Shown: positions 21,657 through 35,160, numbered from the stretch's first letter. The stretch is 64,000 nt of DNA from Euphorbia lathyris (GCF_963576675.1 NC_088916.1:16158501-16222500); one strand, 5' to 3'. Program-made: numbers and translations. The notes: generated from the letters alone by a model not told the origin.

Positions 21657-23240
21657 TGAGGCGCCTCCGTAGAAGGCTCACTAAGGGATAAGTGTACCCC
21701 ATCGTTATCAAGTAATAAAATCTGGACAAGTCCAGGTATCGAATCCACATGATTTATTCCTGCAAGTATCGAGCTACTTGGTCTCAATGTTATCTAGGCT
21801 ATGGGGGGTTTGAATTGGTTTTGATTAAGTTAACCTGCTCCTAATTAAGTTACTTCTACTCCTATCTAAATTATTCTACCCCTAGGTGATCTTTTACCAA
21901 TGTAATTACCTGAAGGAACACGAGGTGATACGATAATAACGAAAATAGATTATTTAGACAACGGAATTAAAACCTAATCTAAGTCACTTATGTCCGAGGC
22001 GATTAACCCTACCTATCCTCCTGAGGTACCTAGTTCGTGATTCCCTTGTAAGGCCAAAACTAGCTCTAAGGCTCAGCAATTTGGGTTTAATCTTCTATAG
22101 GGTCGTCAATCCTATAGGCACTGACTAGGTCAGATTCAGCTCGCAATATGTGCCAACTTAATTTTGGGATTATCGAATGAGTTAAACCAATCAGACAAAG
22201 CGTAAGACAAAGAATCAATCAATAAAACAATTGAACAAACAAAACTATGATATATATTAAAGATGAAAAGTATTGTCATGAAGATACAATGAGCCTAGGA
22301 TTCATAACATGGATCAGAGGCTAGACAGAATATAAAAGAAGAAAAATCCCTTTCAGAGAACCTGTCTACCAATGCAGGCGTCTTCCTAGGACTTAAGGAT
22401 GGAACTTGAGCAATCCTCGGTGAACGAAGCTTCGGAGGTGTCTTCAATGGAGGTTGAAGGAGATGGAGGAGGTGGAGAGGATTTCTCAAGGTGGAAGCTT
22501 AGGTTTTTACAAAAGATAAAAGATATCTATTTTACATTTAGAAAATCCTATTTATAGACTCAGTTCGGGCCCTCTTTCTGACCTAATTCGTATCCTTTTG
22601 CAGGTGGGAAGACGTGGGGTCGATCGTGGTGTCGTGGGATCGGGAATCAATCTTTTGACTGATTCCCGCAGGGCAGCTCAGTGAGCTGGGCAAGCCAGCT
22701 CGGTGAGCTGGCCATGCAAGCTCGCCCGAGCAGGCCCTTGAGGCCGAGCTAGCCCCTTAAGGGCCTGCTCGATGGGCTGGCAGTGCAAGCTCGCTGATCT
22801 GGCCCCAAAAAGGCCATTTCGACGAGCGGGAATGCCTAGAACGCCTTGCGCGGCTGCTGGATGTCCCAAAACGCAACTTTCAGCTGAACTCGTTCATGTT
22901 TTAGCATGCACATGCACGAAAACTCCAAATAACATTAGTTCTGAGGCTAAATTGACCCGGCAATCGCTCATTTTGAGTAAACACTCCGTTTGGTGCGACT
23001 TTTGGCGGACCAATTAGCTATAAAAGATAATGGAAATTTAACGTACATGCTAATTTGGCCATGTTTGCCTAAAATAATCAGAAAACGAGCCTAAACAACG
23101 AAAAGTAAATAGAACATATACAATTTCTAACTAACTCACACAAAAGCATATAAATGCGAGAATTGCTCGTTTATTCATAAAATAATGCTAAAAACCGTCC
23201 TAAAACTGTACCCAAAGATAGAGGTTTTTGACCCCTATCA
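21657..23240 (-). repeat. 3' LTR of element G
   Basis: 1584 bp, TGAGGCGCC...CCCCTATCA in plus orientation. TATAAATA on the minus strand is at 22549-22556. Upstream of it, 22675-22810, is a short GC-rich block of GAGCTGG/AGCTCG words related to the longer array in element F. The rest is non-coding. Confidence 0.85.
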
Positions 23241-24590
23241 AACCTCCTCGCACTTAAAACTTTAGTTGTACCCAAGTAAACTAAAAAACTAAACCCGCAA
23301 TCACAAGCAAGCTATGAGACCTCCTGGTTTTACTAGGTGCTTGACACAATTTCGAGCATTTGTAGTTACATGCATTCAGAATTACAAAGTAGAGACACAA
23401 TATCCAAAAGCCGCATTTCAATTAGCACAGGTCATATGTTTAAGAAAAAGGACACATGTTCAATTAAACGAGCTTAAGGGGATAGCTAAGTAAAACACCT
23501 CACCATAGGTAGTTCACTCAATTCACACAATTTTAGTGGCCAAAGTGTTTACTCTCGGCTTATGTTCTTGCTTAGGATTACGTTGATTTTGTACGTTCAT
23601 CTGAGTTCCTCTACTATGCTATATGACTCCGATGATATCAAAAACAGCCTCGAATTGGGGTTGTAATGTGGTCAGAGGGTTAAAGGTACAAAAGGTTAGG
23701 AGTTCTAGCGCTAGAAAAACAAAGTTCAAAAATGGCTTTAGCAAAATGTGAAGTGATTGAGCTTTTTATTCATTATCTTTTTTTTCTGAGACGTTCTAAT
23801 TTTAAGAACCGGGAGATAGAGTTCTCCCTCTTTTGTTCGTCTCTTTTTTTTCTTTTTCTTTTGGATAGTGATGCTCATTCACTTCTTAGCCTTTTGGCTT
23901 GCTACTATGATGCCATAGACAAAGATAAAGCGCTAGAGGAAAACAAAGGCTCAAAAGCTTTGCAAAAACTCGGGTTAAGTAACAAACTAAGTGATAGTTT
24001 GCAAAAATTGGGTTAGAACAAAAGAAAATCTACAAGATACAAAATAGAGGCTTAAAGGGGCTTCCTAGAGTAGATGAAAAAGATAAAATAAGGTAAAGAA
24101 AAGGTTAATTCTAATGAGGCTGATTCATCGTTTATCATCTCAAATCAGTGCATGCAGGTTCAACTCAGTATTAGGTGCAAAATCTGTAATCTTTCCACAA
24201 GTCAAAGAATTCACACAAAAATGTCAAGAAAAAGAGCTTTTTGATGTTCGCTCTTGGGCTCAAATTCAACTTACAGTTCTTGGGTTTCAAATTTGTGCTT
24301 ACTAGTTCTCCCCAAACTCAAGTTTAATGTCACATGCCTTCAATTCTTAAGTTATCTACCTAAGTAATGATTTTAGCATTTCTTCAAAAGTAGGGTCTAA
24401 ATGCAAACTTTAGCTCATGCTTTTACAGATACAGGGATTGTGTCCTACACCTAAACTAGTTGTCATGCAATCTAGATTCGGTTTTCAGCCCTCAAAAACA
24501 AATAACGAAGTTTAGATTCGAAGGAGGTTCACAGTTTTAGCTCCTAAACATGCAAAAACATAAATAAAGCATAAATAAAACCCGAAAACG
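23241..24590 (-). other. 3' interior of element G
   Basis: Starts with the polypurine tract (AACCTCCTCGCAC on plus) and is collinear with 26372-27912 of element F. A 63-codon plus-strand frame at 24114-24305 recurs in F (27277-27468), but differences between the copies include amino-acid changes and it runs against the element's sense. I do not call a gene. Confidence 0.55.
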
Positions 24591-26371
24591 TGATGCGCCT
24601 CCCGTAAAGGAGACTCACTAATGGATAAGTATACCTCGTCGTTATCAAGTAATAAATTTCTGGAAAGTCCAGGTATCGTCCACAGGATTTATTTCTGCAA
24701 GTATCGAGCTACTTGGTCTCTGGTGTTATCTAGGCTTTGGGGGTTTTGAGTTTGGTTTTTCTTAAGTTAATCTACTCCTAGGTTGAATTACACTATTCCT
24801 AGCTAAGTTATCCAATTCTAACTAAGTTATTCTACGCCTATTTAAGTTACTCTACCCCTAATTAAGTTATACTACTCCTAGGTGATCTTTTACCAATGTA
24901 ATTATCCGAAGGAACATGAAGGGATACGATGATAATGAGAATAGATTGTTTAGACAAACGGAATTAAAACCTAATCTAAGTCACTTGTGTCCGAGGCGAT
25001 TAACCCTACCTATCCTCCTGAGGTCCCTAGTTCGTGATTCCCTTATAAGGCCGAAACTAGCTCTAAGGCTCAGCAATTTGGGTTTAATCTTCTATAGGGT
25101 CGTCAATCCTATAGGCACTAACTAGGTCAGATTCAGCTCGCAATATGTGCCAACTTAATTTTGGGATTATCGAATGAGTTAAACCAATCAGATAAAGCAT
25201 AAGACAAAGATTAAAGCAATAAAACAATTGAATAAACAAAACTATAATATATATCAAAGATGAAAGTATTGTCACGAAGATACAATGAGCCTAGGATTCA
25301 TAACATGGATCAGAGGCTAGACAGAATATAAAAGAAGAAAAATCCCTTTCAAGGAACCTGTCTACCAATGCAGGCGTCTTCCTAGGACTTAAGGATGGAG
25401 CTTGAGCAATCCTCGGTGAGCGGAGCTTCGGAGGTGTCTTCAATGGAGGTTTGAAGGATATGGAGGAGGTGGAGAGGATTTCTCAAGGTGAAAGCTAAGA
25501 AAATTACAAAAGGTAAAAAGATATCTAATTTACAATGGAAAAGTTCTATTTATAGATGTAGCTCGGGTCCTCTATTTGACCTATTTCGTGTCCTTATGCA
25601 TGTGGGAAGTCGTGGGACCGGTCGTGGAGTCGTGGGGTCAAAATTGAGATTTTTGACCAATTCCCGCAGGCCAGCTCAGCGAGCTGGCCATGCCAGCTCG
25701 CCCGAGCAGGCCCCTGAAGGCCTGCTCGACCGAGCAGTGCCTGGGCAGCTCGGTCGAGCAGTGCCTGGGCAGCTCGCCGAGCAGTGCCTGGGCAGCTCGC
25801 CGAGCAGTGCCTGGGCTGCTCGCCGAGCAGCGCCTGGGCTGTGCGCCGAGCAGCGCTTGGGCAGCTCGCCGAGCAGCGCCTGGGCTGCGCGTCGAGCAGC
25901 GCCTGGGCAGCTCGCCGAGCAGCGCCTGGGCTGCGCGCCGAGCACCGCCTGGGCTCCTCACCGATGCTCAATTCGCCGAGCGACTGCCGGGGGTCCCCGA
26001 GACGCGATTTTCACCAGAACTCGTTCCTGCTTTAGCCTGCACATGCACGAAAACTCCAAATAACATTAGTTCCGAGGCTAAATTGACCCGCCAATCGCTT
26101 ATTTTGAGTAGACACTTCGTTTGGTGCGACTTTTGGCGGATCAATTAGCTATAAAAGATAATGGAATTTTAACATACATGCTATTTTGACCATATTTGCC
26201 TAAAATAACAAAAAAACGAGCCTAAACAACGAAAAGTAAATAAAACATTTCCAATTTCTAACTAACTCACACAAAAGCATATAAATGCGAGAATTGCTCG
26301 CTTATTCATGAAATAATGCTAAAAACCGTCCTAAAACCGTACCCAAAGATAGGGGTTTTTGACCCCTATCA
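24591..26371 (-). repeat. 3' LTR of element F
   Basis: 1781 bp, TGATGCGCCTCC...CCCCTATCA. TATAAATA on the minus strand is at 25547-25554. It is collinear with 38612-40347, from which it differs mainly by a longer GC-rich array. Confidence 0.9.
25690..25965. repeat. GC-rich tandem array in U3 of the F 3' LTR
   Basis: About eleven units of roughly 23 bp with the core GCCTGGGCAGCTCGCCGAGC. GCTCGCCGAGC is itself an interrupted palindrome. It lies 130-420 bases upstream of the LTR TATA box. The 5' LTR has fewer units (39720-39945). Alanine/arginine-rich open frames in all directions are by-products. Confidence 0.85.
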
Positions 26372-26385
26372 AACCTCCTCGCACT
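26372..26385 (-). other. Polypurine tract of element F
   Basis: Minus strand AGTGCGAGGAGGTT directly before the TGATAGGGG start of the 3' LTR. Shared with element G at 23241-23254. Confidence 0.6.
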
Positions 26386-27912
26386 TAAAACTTTACTTGT
26401 CCCCAAGTAAACTAAAAAACTAAACCCGCAATCACAAGCAAGCTAGAAAACCTCCTGGTTTGACTAGGTGCTTGACACAATTTCGAGCATTTGTAATTAC
26501 ATGCATTCGGAAATACAAAGTAGAGACACGATATCCAAAAGCCGCATTTCAATTATCACAGGTCATATGTTTAAGAAAAAGGACACATGTTCAATTAAAC
26601 GAGCTTAAGGGGATAGCTAAGTAAAACACCTCACCATAGGTAGTTCACTCAATTCACACAATTTTGGTGGCTAAAGTGTTTTACTCTCGGCTTATATTCT
26701 TGCTTAGGATTACATTGATTTTGCACGTTCATCCGAGTTCCTCTACTATGCTATATGACTCCGATGATATCAAAAACAGCCTCGAATTGGGGTTGTAATG
26801 TGGTTAGGGGGTTAAAGGTACAACAAGGGTTAGGAGTTCTAGCGCTAGAAAAACGAAGTTTAAAATGGCTTTAGCAAATTGTGAAGTGATTGAGATTTTA
26901 TTTACATATAATTCTTTTTTCTGAGACGTTCTAGTTTTAGAACTGGGGAATAGAGTTCTCCCTCTTTTGTTCGTCTCTTTTTCTTTTCTTTTTCTCTTTT
27001 TCTTTTTTTTTTCTTTTTGGATAGTAATGCTCATTCACTTCTTAGCCTTTTGGCTTGCTACTATAATGCCATAAACAAAGATAAAGCGCTAGAAGAAAAC
27101 AAAGGCTCAATTGTGAGCTTTGCAAAAACTCGGGTTAGGTAACAAACCAAGTGATTGTTTGCAAAAATTGGGTTAGAACGAAAGAAAAATCTACAAACTA
27201 CAAAAATACAGGCTCAAAGGGGCTTCCTAGAGTGGATGAAAAAGAGAAAATAAGGTAAAGAAAAGGGTTAATTCTAGTGAGGCTGATTCATCGTTTACCA
27301 TCTCAAATCATTGCATGTAGGTTCAACTCAGTATTAGGTGCAAAATCTGTAATCTTTCCACAAGTCAAAGCATTCACACAAAAATGTCAAGAAAAAGAGC
27401 TTTTTGATGTTCGCTCTTGGGCTCAAATTCAACTCACAGTTCTTGGGTTTCAATTTTGTGCTTACTAGTTCTCCCCAAACTCAAGTTTAACTTCACATGC
27501 CTTCAATTCTTAAGTTATCTACCTAAGTAATGATTTTAGCATTTCTTCAAAAGTAGGGTCTAAATGCAAACTTTAGCTCATGCTTTTACAGATACAAGGA
27601 TTGTGTCTTACACCTAAACTAGTTGTCATGCAATTTTAGATTCGGTTCTCAGCGCCCAAGGAAAAGTAACGAAGTTTAGATTCGAAGGAGGTTCACGGTT
27701 TTAAGTCCTAAACATGCAAAAACATAAATAAAACCCGAAAACGCTAAACTAAACTAGACACGACGCAACAAAAATTTAAAAATTATACAAATTTTTGTAA
27801 GTTTTTCTACCCCTCCTCCTCACACTTAAATCATGCAATAAGTTCCAACATTGCATACAAAACCATCAAGTGCATGTGCAAAAAGTTAGGGTGGAGAAGA
27901 CAACTTACTGAT
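26386..27912 (-). other. 3' interior of element F
   Basis: Collinear with 23255-24590 of G and then with 40353 onward. It includes a C/T tract at 26970-27020 and no supported gene. The stretch ends at the E insertion. Confidence 0.55.
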
Positions 27913-29777
27913 TGAAGGAAATTAGGGCTAAGGTAAAGCAGCGGAAATATAAAAATTTTAGCCTATTTCCTTTTAACCATAGAATCCGTTAATCGTTATT
28001 TCATATAAAGAGGGATAAGAAGGAATACCTTTCGATGAACAATCTACCGTTGTTAAAGAAGCGCCAACAATTCTTCTCCGAGATTCCAACCACAAAGTTT
28101 AATACAGTGAGGCTAAGATGAAATCAATACTTATGAGATGCAACCAAAATAGATTGCCTCTAATTAACCAACACAAGATCAAGGACAAAGAGGGATGAAT
28201 AAGATTAATCAATCGATGGAATGCCGTATGAATTCTTGTCCATGAACTTGGGGAATAGAATTCTTTTCTCTCTCTCTCTAAGCAATTTTGAAAATCACAA
28301 GTGGGGAGGCTTAGGGCTTGGTTGAAATTCACTATAGGGAGGGGTATATATATTAGCTTGTATCTAAACCCTAGTTAGATAGGAATAGGTTACTTAATAG
28401 GAATCCAATTCGGAAAAGGATTCCTAATTATTTTCTCACTATATATCTAATATATTTAGGATAATAATAAATAACCTAATTGGATAATAATAGGAGAACA
28501 TTAATCTAATTAAAACTCCTAATTAAATTATCTTTTAATTAATTTAATTCATAATCCTAATCAAATTAGGATTAATGGAATAAAATCAATCCCTTACTAA
28601 TACATACAAATTTCGGCCCCCTCCTTGTATTTGGGCCTTACTGGGCTCAATTGGGCTTCCATCTATTAATCATATCCATCTCTCTTTTGGTTCCAAGTCT
28701 TATGTGTGATCCATTAGGTCCTTACTACTTCTGGCCGTATGCAACCTATTAAATTAATTTCTTCAAGAATTATATTTAATCCCTTGCATAACGGAATGAT
28801 GTACAGAGTATGTTATTGGCAAGTCTGTAATCACTCCCCCAGAGTCCGTTAAGAAGACAGGTTGATTCTATCGTTAATCCTTCCGTATTAGTTACGGTAT
28901 AATACGATCCTTTATCAACTACATCCTTGAACTGAATCTTATGACTATGGGTAATGTCAAGTCACATATAGTGAGACGTTCGTTTTACTTGTTATTGGCC
29001 GAGTCAACTCAAAAAGATAGGTTAAGTGAAATCTATATTTATACTCTTAAGCTATCACCTTGCAAGGGTTTAGAGTCAAGTCTTCCACAAGCGATCCTTG
29101 GATGTATCTCCCATTAATCGGGAGTGATAAATGCTCAATCCAATGTATAACTACCCTGAAATTACTTCCTGTGACACCCAACCTTTGCAGTTCACACCCC
29201 AGAGTCATCTCTGTTAAGGATCGTGGGACCACAGGATCAAAGTCTCACATTCAGTAATTCAGGATGACCAATTAACATTCCTTTGAGTCTGAGGATTAGT
29301 TATACCTATTAATACCAATGAGATGAACAGTTGACAAGGATGAATCTACCCATCCTGTTATCTCAAATCGGATCCCCAATCCTAATGAACAACGTTTTAC
29401 CGGATCTATGTAACTGTCCAGATATCTATATATATGAAGCTTGTGAGATCAGCTTTCTGTCGGACAGAAGACATTGTTACATACAAGTCTCAACCGTGAT
29501 ATATCAATCCTAAACATATCACTTGACTTAGGGTGGTTTTAAGTTTATTAGTTTATTATAAAGTTTTGTCTCACTTCATGCTTGTATGAACACTTTATAA
29601 TCACTTTAAACAAACTTACGGATTTCCTTTTATTAGACTTTATTCAGTGCTTAAAAGGGATTGTCTTTATATAGTTATAAAACATATATCTCATTAAAAC
29701 AAATGATATAAAGAACAATTCATTTATAATAAGTTTGTATCCCGCAACAATTGACTATAGGACACTAAACCCCAACA
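27913..29777 (-). repeat. 3' LTR of Copia element E
   Basis: 1865 bp, in element sense TGTTGGGGTTTAG...TTCCTTCA. A TATATATA-type box near 28343-28350 (minus) precedes the likely transcript start. Short open frames inside are shared by both LTRs and are not genes. Confidence 0.95.
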
Positions 29778-29790
29778 TACTCCCACTTGG
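29778..29790 (-). other. Polypurine tract of element E
   Basis: Minus strand CCAAGTGGGAGTA directly before the 3' LTR; the same tract is at 57871-57883 in element D. Confidence 0.8.
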
Positions 29791-29791
29791 A

Positions 29792-32700
29792 CTAAAGCCA
29801 ATTGTTTCTAAAACTTATCCCATTAGAAGTTAAATGACGATCATGTACTTTCTGGGTTAAAGGCTTTGTCAACGGATCTGCAACGTTGTCCCTTGTAGGT
29901 ACTCTTTCTATTCTCACATCTCCTCTAGCCACAATCTCTCTTATGATGTGGTATCGCTTTAGGTAGTGCTTGGATGCATTATGAGACCGTGGTTCCTTTG
30001 CTTGCGCAATGGCTCCATTGTTATCACAGTACAGAGTAATGGGATTGACAATGTCAGGCACCACACCTAGTTCTGTAATGAACTTTCTAATCCAAACCGC
30101 TTCCTTTGCTGCTTCCGCAGCAGCGATGTACTCTGACTCGGTCGTAGAGAAAGCTACGCTTCCCTGCTTGGAACTTTTCCAACTGACCGCGCCCCCATTT
30201 AGGATAAACAGGTATCCTGATTGGGATTTAAAATCATTCTCATCTGTGAGATGACTAGCGTCTGAAAATCCTTGTATTTTCAGATCTCCTTCTCCGTACA
30301 CTAGAAACATATCTTTAGTTCTTCTCAAGTACTTAAGAATGTTTTTGACGGTAATCCAATGATCGTCTCCCGGATTCCCTTGGTAACGACTCGTTACAGA
30401 TAACGCGAACGCTACGTCAGGTCTAGTGCATAGCATAGCATACATAATCGAACCGATCACACTGGCGTATGGGACTACAGCCATGCGTCGTTTGTCATCA
30501 TCAGTTTTAGGACATTGATGATTGTTTAACTTTACTCCATGTACCATGGGTAAGTTACCTCGTTTTGATTCAAGCATGCTAAACCGATTTAGCACCTTTT
30601 CAATGTATGTAGCCTGTGAAAGACCAAGCAGTCTACGTGATCTATCCCTGTAGATCTTTATACCAAGTATATAGGCTGCTTCACTGAGGTCTTTCATTGA
30701 AAAGTTACCGGATAACCATATTTTCACTGACTGTAATAGAGCAATGTCATTTCCCATTAACAGTATATCGTCCACATATAGTATGAGAAATGCTATAGAG
30801 CTCCCACTTGCTTTCTTGTAAATGAAAGCTTCTTCGCAATTTTGTTCGAAACCAAATTGTTTTATGGTTTCGTCAAAACGCTTGTTCCAGCTTCTAGATG
30901 CTTGCTTGAGTCCATAAATGGATCTCTGAAGTTTGCAAACTTTATTTGCATCCTTTGATATGAAGCCTTCAGGTTGCATCATGTATACATCCTCAAGCAG
31001 GTTTCCGTTTAGGAAAGCTGTTTTCACATCCATTTGCCAAATCTCATAATCAAAATGAGCGGCAATTGCAAGCATGATTCTGATTGATTTGGACATAGCA
31101 ACGGGAGAGAAGGTTTCGTCATAATCAACACCTTATTTTTGACGATATCCTTTCGCCACCAACCTAGCCTTGTAGGTGCTAACCTTTCCATCCATGTCAG
31201 TCTTCTTTTTGAAGATCCATCTGCACCCAATGGGTTTTATCCCTTCGGGTGGATCAACCAAAGTCCAAACTTGGTTAGTATACATGGAATCCATTTCAGA
31301 ATCCATGGCCTTAAGCCATGCTTTAGAATCTGGACTAGTAAGAGCCTCTTCCTAGTTTTCGGGTTCGTCGTCTAATACGGGAACCTCGTCATCATCTCCC
31401 ACTAGAAAACCATATCTAACTAGGAGTTCACGAACTCTTCGTGATCTACGAATAGGTTCCACTGGAGTCTCATCTAATGGGACTTCTTCGGGTACCTCGA
31501 CCGCCTCCGTTGTTTCAGTCGGTGTTTCTTCCTCTTGAACTTCATCGAGTTCAATCAAGCTTCCCTTTTGTGTTTCTTCTAGAAACTTTTTCTCTAAGAA
31601 GGTTGCGTGTTTGGATACGATCACTTTCTGATCATCTGGATGATAGAAGTAATATCCCATAGTTTCCTTAGGGTATCCAATGAAGAAACATTTATCAGAT
31701 TTAGAATCTAATTTGTCGGACGCAACGCGTTTGACATATGCTGAACAACCCCATACTCTCATGAAAGAGAACACGGGTCTCCTACCAACGAACAATTCAT
31801 ATGGCGTGGAACTAGCGGATTTAGTTGGTACTCGATTTAGGGTGAAGAGGGCAGTTTCTAAGGCATAGCCCCAGAACGTCTTTGGAAGTAAGACCATGCT
31901 CATCATGGATCGTACCATATCTAATAGGGTACGGTTTCTCCTCTCGGATACACCATTGTGTTGTGGTGTGTAGGGAGGTGTCCATTGTGAGAATATCCCA
32001 CATTGAGTTAGATAATTCAGAAAATCATCAGAAAGATATTCGCCACCTCGATCAGATCGAAGTGTTTTTATTTTCTTTCCTAATTGATTTTCCACTTCAT
32101 TCTTGAAGCATTTGAACTTGTCAAAAGCTTCTGATTTGTGCCTCATCAAGTAGATATAACCATATCGAGTATGGTCATCTATGAAGCTAATGAAGTATCT
32201 GAATCCTCCTCTTGCTTGGACTGACATAGGACCACATACATCTGAATGAATGAGTCCTAGAGTGTCTGATACACGCTCACCTTTATTGCTAAAGGGTGTC
32301 TTTATCATTTTACCTTTTAAACATGATTCGCATGTTTCCAATGATTCAGAATTGATTGGATCTATAAGCCCATCTGAATGTAGCTTTACCATGCGTCTCT
32401 TGTTTATATGGCCTAAACGACAATGCCACAAGTAAGTTGAATTATCTAGCTTATGTCTTTTGGTATCAATTGCAAAAACAGGAGTTTTATCATCTAACAC
32501 ATAAATCCCATTTTGTGATATTCCTGAGAAATAAAAGATCGAATCTTTATAAAAATTGCAACTATTGTTCTTTATTGAAATATGAAAACCGTCGTCAACG
32601 AGACAGCTAATAGAAATAATGTTACGAGACATCTCAGGAACGTATAAACAATTCCTTAATTCTATTACAAGCCCAGAGGGCAAAAGTAAAACATAATCTC

Positions 32701-33697
32701 CAATTGCGAGGGCGGCAACTCTTGCTCCATTTCCCACTCGCAAGTTTATGCTTCCTTTCTTTAGTTCCTTAGTCTGTTTTAGCTCCTGCATATTTGTACA
32801 AATATGAGATCCACATCCGGTATCAAGTACCCAAGATTCAGACAATGAAACCGTATTTATTTCAATATAGAACATACCAGACGTAGAAGCACCGCCTTTT
32901 CCCTTCTTGAGGGTGGCTAGATACTCCTTGCAGTTTCTCTTCCAATGCCCGTCTTTACCACAGAAGTGGCACTCTCCTTTGGGCTTCTTAACTTCCTTTC
33001 CCTTGGACACATCTTTCTTACCTTTCTTAGGATGTTTAGAATTGGGAAAGTTCCCTTTTCTTTTCTTCGATCCCTCGATTACAAGAGCCGGTATGGCCTT
33101 GTCTTTCTTCATATTGGGCTCAACTGATTTGAGCATGTTTGCAAGCTCTTCAAGAGAGGTTTGCAAGTCATTCATTTGGTAGTTCATGATGAACTGTGAA
33201 TAACTCTCTGGGAGGGACTGAAGAACCAAGTCGGTACTTAATTCGTTGTCCATCACAAATCCAATACTAGAAAGTTTGGTAATATAGCCTATCATCTTGA
33301 CACAATGTGTCATGACAGATGTGCCCTCTTGCATCCTGCAACGATATAACAATTTTGATATCTCGTATTGTTCGCACCTGGTTTGTTTCCCAAACAATTC
33401 CTTTAGGTGCATGATGATGGAATAGGCATTCATCTCCTCGTGTTGCCTTTGTAATTCCGACGTCATCGATGCAAGTATGATGCAAGCGGCATGATCATCA
33501 TCAGCCTTGTGCTTCTGATAAGCATCAATTTCCTCGATGGGAGCATCATCTTCAGGGACAGGGGGTATCGATGTATCAAGTACATACCCAATTTTCTCGA
33601 ACTTTAAAACAATTTTGAGGTTACGAAACCAGTCGGTGAAGTTTGAACCATTCAATTTGTTATCGGTAAGGATGTTTTGCAGATTGGTTTTAGTCAT
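29792..33697 (-). pseudogene. Copia gag-pol polyprotein of element E, two stop codons
   Basis: One frame of 1301 codons from ATG 33697 (MTKTNLQNIL...) to the stop at 29792. In order: gag; zinc knuckle CHFCGKDGHWKRNC (CX2CX4HX4C); protease WVLDTGCGSHIC; the H-H-C-C zinc site of integrase (LWHCRLGH...CESCLKG); the integrase core with HSDVCGP, LRSDRGGEY and NGVSERRN supplying D, D and E; reverse transcriptase with YVDDILL; and RNase H ending ...FRNNWL. Integrase before RT is the Copia order. Two in-frame stops, TAG at 31352-31354 (after EPEN) and TAA at 31133-31135 (after KRQK), fall between integrase and RT, so RT and RNase H would not be made by normal reading. Element D has Tyr and Gln at these places. 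No frameshift seen. Confidence 0.95.
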
Positions 33698-35025
33698 GAT
33701 TTTAAGAGTGTGTTTAAACAAAACCTGAGAGTGAGAAAGAGTAAACGTATGTCATTCATTTGCTTTAAAGTTTAACAATCTAAAATTATAGGCCTTTTAA
33801 TTTATTTCAGATTGTTCCCACTATTTTGCCAAATTAATAACCCTCCATATTAATTCGAAGAATTTCACAAATCCTTTAGTGACCTAGGATCCTAACTCCT
33901 GAGATTTCGCCTTGAGTTTACTCAACAAGCTAGTCTCATTCATTAGGTAGATTCATATAATCAATCACATCTCTAATGTGATTCCTAGGTTATTGGGTTA
34001 CTAACCACATTAGTAACTAATATGCTATTCATATTAATCCCAATCGTTTTGCCCATTAGTTTATGACAACATGAGTTTACTCATCCAATTATCATAATCT
34101 AATTTAAGTATTACCCAATATTCATGAAAAATGATTTTCGATAATTCAGGTGTTACCATAAGACCCCGAGCTTGAGTTTACTCAACAACCCAAAGGCCCC
34201 CAGTACTGCCGGCTGAATTATAATATTAGGGAGGGGCAACCGATTTTAATAACTTACTTATTTACTTAACTTTTTAATGAGGGATTTTATTTAAGTCTCA
34301 TAATCTAACTTAGTCTTGATTTGCTTTGGCATACATCAGACATACATACATTCACATACATTGGCGTTATGGACACATCATCTAAATTATTCCGTCGAGC
34401 CAGAGACGGAATAAAAGGCCAAACCTAAGGAAATACTAACTATTACATATTTCTCTTTAGGTCCTCCGTCTTCTCCTTGGTGCCTTGAAATTACATTTTA
34501 ATTTCTATACTACTATAAGAAAACTTCAATTGAATTGAAGGGAATCAGATGAGAGGAGAAATTACAATATATAGTAGAAAGGCAGGACGCGCATGCCCTA
34601 TTTCAAAAATACCAAAAGACTAAAAGAGGGTCCAAATATGTCCATAACTCCAAACATGCATAGACTCAATTAAATAAATTTAATTGGTTGATTACATAAC
34701 CGGCTTATGTAATATTTAGGTTAATCACATTAACTCGTCAAATTAACTTTCATCCAATTTTACTTCTAATCGTTTTGTATCTTTATATTAATCCTTAGAT
34801 CAATATAACCATATAAAACGTTGATTATGCTCGTCCCATTTATTTTGATTTTAATTCATTTAACACTTTGATTTACATATTGGTAAAAACAAACATTTAA
34901 ACGAATTATTCATTCGATAATCAAAACAGAAAACTATTAATTTCTGAAACATATATATACATTTAACATAAAACGATTTTAAACCTATTTTAAAATCAAG
35001 TGGGTGTCGGGTCGGGCCCGAGAGC

Positions 35026-35146
35026 GGGCTGCTGCCGATTGGCAGCAGCCCTTAGGGCACGCGGGACGCCGCTGCCTTGCGGCAGCGGCTGCTCCCGCGA
35101 GGCAGCAACCGCGCGACAGCGGCCAGTCGCGCCGTGAGGCGCGACT
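35026..35146 (-). other. GC-rich hairpin cluster in the leader of element E
   Basis: Perfect inverted repeats with four-base loops: 35026-35036 with 35041-35051 (11 bp, arm GGGCTGCTGCC); 35068-35076 with 35081-35089 (9 bp, arm GCCGCTGCC); 35125-35133 with 35138-35146 (9 bp, arm AGTCGCGCC). A fourth, 35086-35094 with 35104-35112, pairs with one G-U in RNA sense. Element D has stems in the corresponding order with different bases. Confidence 0.7.
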
Positions 35147-35158
35147 CGGCTGCTGTCG

Positions 35159-35160
<2 letters not shown>

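Noticed and set aside
24114..24305. 63-codon plus-strand ORF repeated at 27277-27468
   Set aside because: Conserved only because both lie in related element interiors. Differences include amino-acid changes, and it runs against the sense of the elements.
25488..26148. Ala/Arg-rich open frames in all directions (up to 191 codons), also at 39661-40130
   Set aside because: Translations of the 23-bp U3 array in element F; not coding.
29047..29513. Open frames of 60-65 codons inside the Copia LTRs, also near 36679, 45643, 48679 and 58123
   Set aside because: Present because LTR copies are homologous. They are not conserved as proteins, and in some copies they are broken.
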